A DNA stretch of 14,916 nucleotides from Betaproteobacteria bacterium. Its GTDB lineage: Bacteria > Pseudomonadota > Gammaproteobacteria > Burkholderiales > SG8-39. The translations under genes were made by a program, and so were the position numbers. This document shows, one piece after another, positions 14,370-14,916 of this stretch. Below the pieces are notes generated by a model, which saw nothing but the letters and a program-made list of their open reading frames with translations, had not been told where the DNA came from and searched no databases. The DNA lies in contig JAAOZY010000029.1 in NCBI GenBank assembly GCA_012274205.1, positions 1 to 14,916 of the forward strand, written 5' to 3'. Numbering within the stretch: the first letter of the stretch is position 1; every line of letters starts with the position of its first letter.

Positions 14370-14900
14370 TTAACCCCGGCCGCGTCCGCCGCGTTCGTGC
14401 CTCGACGGCCCGCCCCTGAAATGAGGCCGCGGATTCAGCACTTCGTCGGCGACTTTCTTCTGCTCCGGCGACAGGACTGCATAGAGCGGCTTCTCCACGC
14501 TCAATATCCCGTTGATGCGGGTAACGGCGTCGGCGTGGAATGACTGCGCCCGTTCGAGGCGTTCGATCGCGCTGGCCCGCTTGTGTTCTGCGCGCCCCGG
14601 CTCGCTCTTGCGCCACGACTTGAAGCGCTGCTCCATCTGCTGCGCGTCGTTGCGCACCTGGCCGGCGTAGGCGTCCCACTGCGGCTGCTGCGCGCCGGTG
14701 ATTTTCAGCGCTGTCTTCAGGTAAGCAAGGCGCGCTTCGACGCGCTCTGTGGGCCGCGCAAACGCGCGCTGCTCATGACGGCGTTCGGCGCCGGCCGCAG
14801 GGCGGGAGTCCTGGCTGGGGGCTGTTTGTGCAATGGCGAATGAAACGGAGCTTGCGGCGAGAAATGCCGAAGCGATTGCGATGCCGAGTTTCTTGTTCAT
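14370..14900 (-). CDS. Spy/CpxP-family (LTxxQ) periplasmic protein
   Basis: This 176-residue protein starts with a Sec signal peptide (MNKKLGIAIASAFLAASSVS, cleavage probably near AIA before QTAP, residue 24-25). The mature protein is highly charged and mostly helical. It carries two motifs of the LTxxQ family: LKITGAQQPQW (65-75) and LSPEQKKVADEVL (143-155). The C-terminus is Arg/Gly-rich. E. coli members are Spy, an ATP-independent periplasmic chaperone, and CpxP, an inhibitor of the CpxA sensor; the family is also linked to metal resistance. The ATG at 14900 has a weak GGA upstream, and the promoter lies beyond the window. It converges on the MdtABC-like operon, and mdtABC and spy are co-regulated by BaeSR in E. 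coli, so a shared envelope-stress role is reasonable. Confidence 0.85.
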   Translation of the reverse strand: MNKKLGIAIASAFLAASSVSFAIAQTAPSQDSRPAAGAERRHEQRAFARPTERVEARLAYLKTALKITGAQQPQWDAYAGQVRNDAQQMEQRFKSWRKSEPGRAEHKRASAIERLERAQSFHADAVTRINGILSVEKPLYAVLSPEQKKVADEVLNPRPHFRGGPSRHERGGRGRG

Positions 14901-14916
14901 GTGCTTGTTTCCAGAG

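Overview
The window is GC-rich throughout, with the long antisense reading frames typical of such DNA. It looks like a chromosomal segment of a Gram-negative proteobacterium. A betaproteobacterium is the best guess, because the adjacent DUF2844/DUF3443 gene pair is characteristic of that group; no rRNA or marker gene is present to confirm this. I see no insertion sequence, CRISPR array, tRNA or phage gene.

Layout. (1) 1-1337, plus strand: the C-terminal part of a molybdopterin-dependent oxidoreductase, cut by the window edge. (2) 1338-1546: a convergent intergenic gap with one strong hairpin. (3) 1547-3776, minus strand: a two-gene unit, first a small secreted DUF2844 protein and then a DUF3443 lipoprotein with two Ig-like repeats. 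The DUF3443 domain carries the sequence landmarks of a bilobal pepsin-like aspartic protease. (4) 3777-4335: a divergent intergenic region with a plausible sigma-70 promoter for the rightward operon, two palindromic operator candidates and a tiny leader reading frame. (5) 4336-14218, plus strand: a five-gene operon. It holds an MdtA-type adaptor, two different RND pumps (MdtB- and MdtC-type), a NodT/OprM-type outer-membrane channel lipoprotein and a DUF2127 inner-membrane protein, all tightly spaced or overlapping. (6) 14219-14369: a short, AT-richer convergent gap filled by three consecutive hairpins. (7) 14370-14900, minus strand: a periplasmic Spy/CpxP-family (LTxxQ) protein.

How the genes fit together. 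Adaptor, MdtB/MdtC heteromeric pump and outer-membrane channel form a complete tripartite drug/bile-salt-type efflux system. In E. coli mdtABC and spy belong to the same BaeSR envelope-stress regulon; here the equivalents are next-door neighbours, which suggests an envelope-stress module, although no regulator gene lies in the window. The adaptor has an unusual C-terminal extension: a glycine-rich linker followed by two copies of an LxxEERxxRxxEL helix motif that recalls the LTxxQ motifs of Spy/CpxP. The most notable observations are this adaptor tail, the pepsin-like reading of DUF3443, the coupling of a DUF2127 gene to an RND operon, and the triple-hairpin intergenic block.
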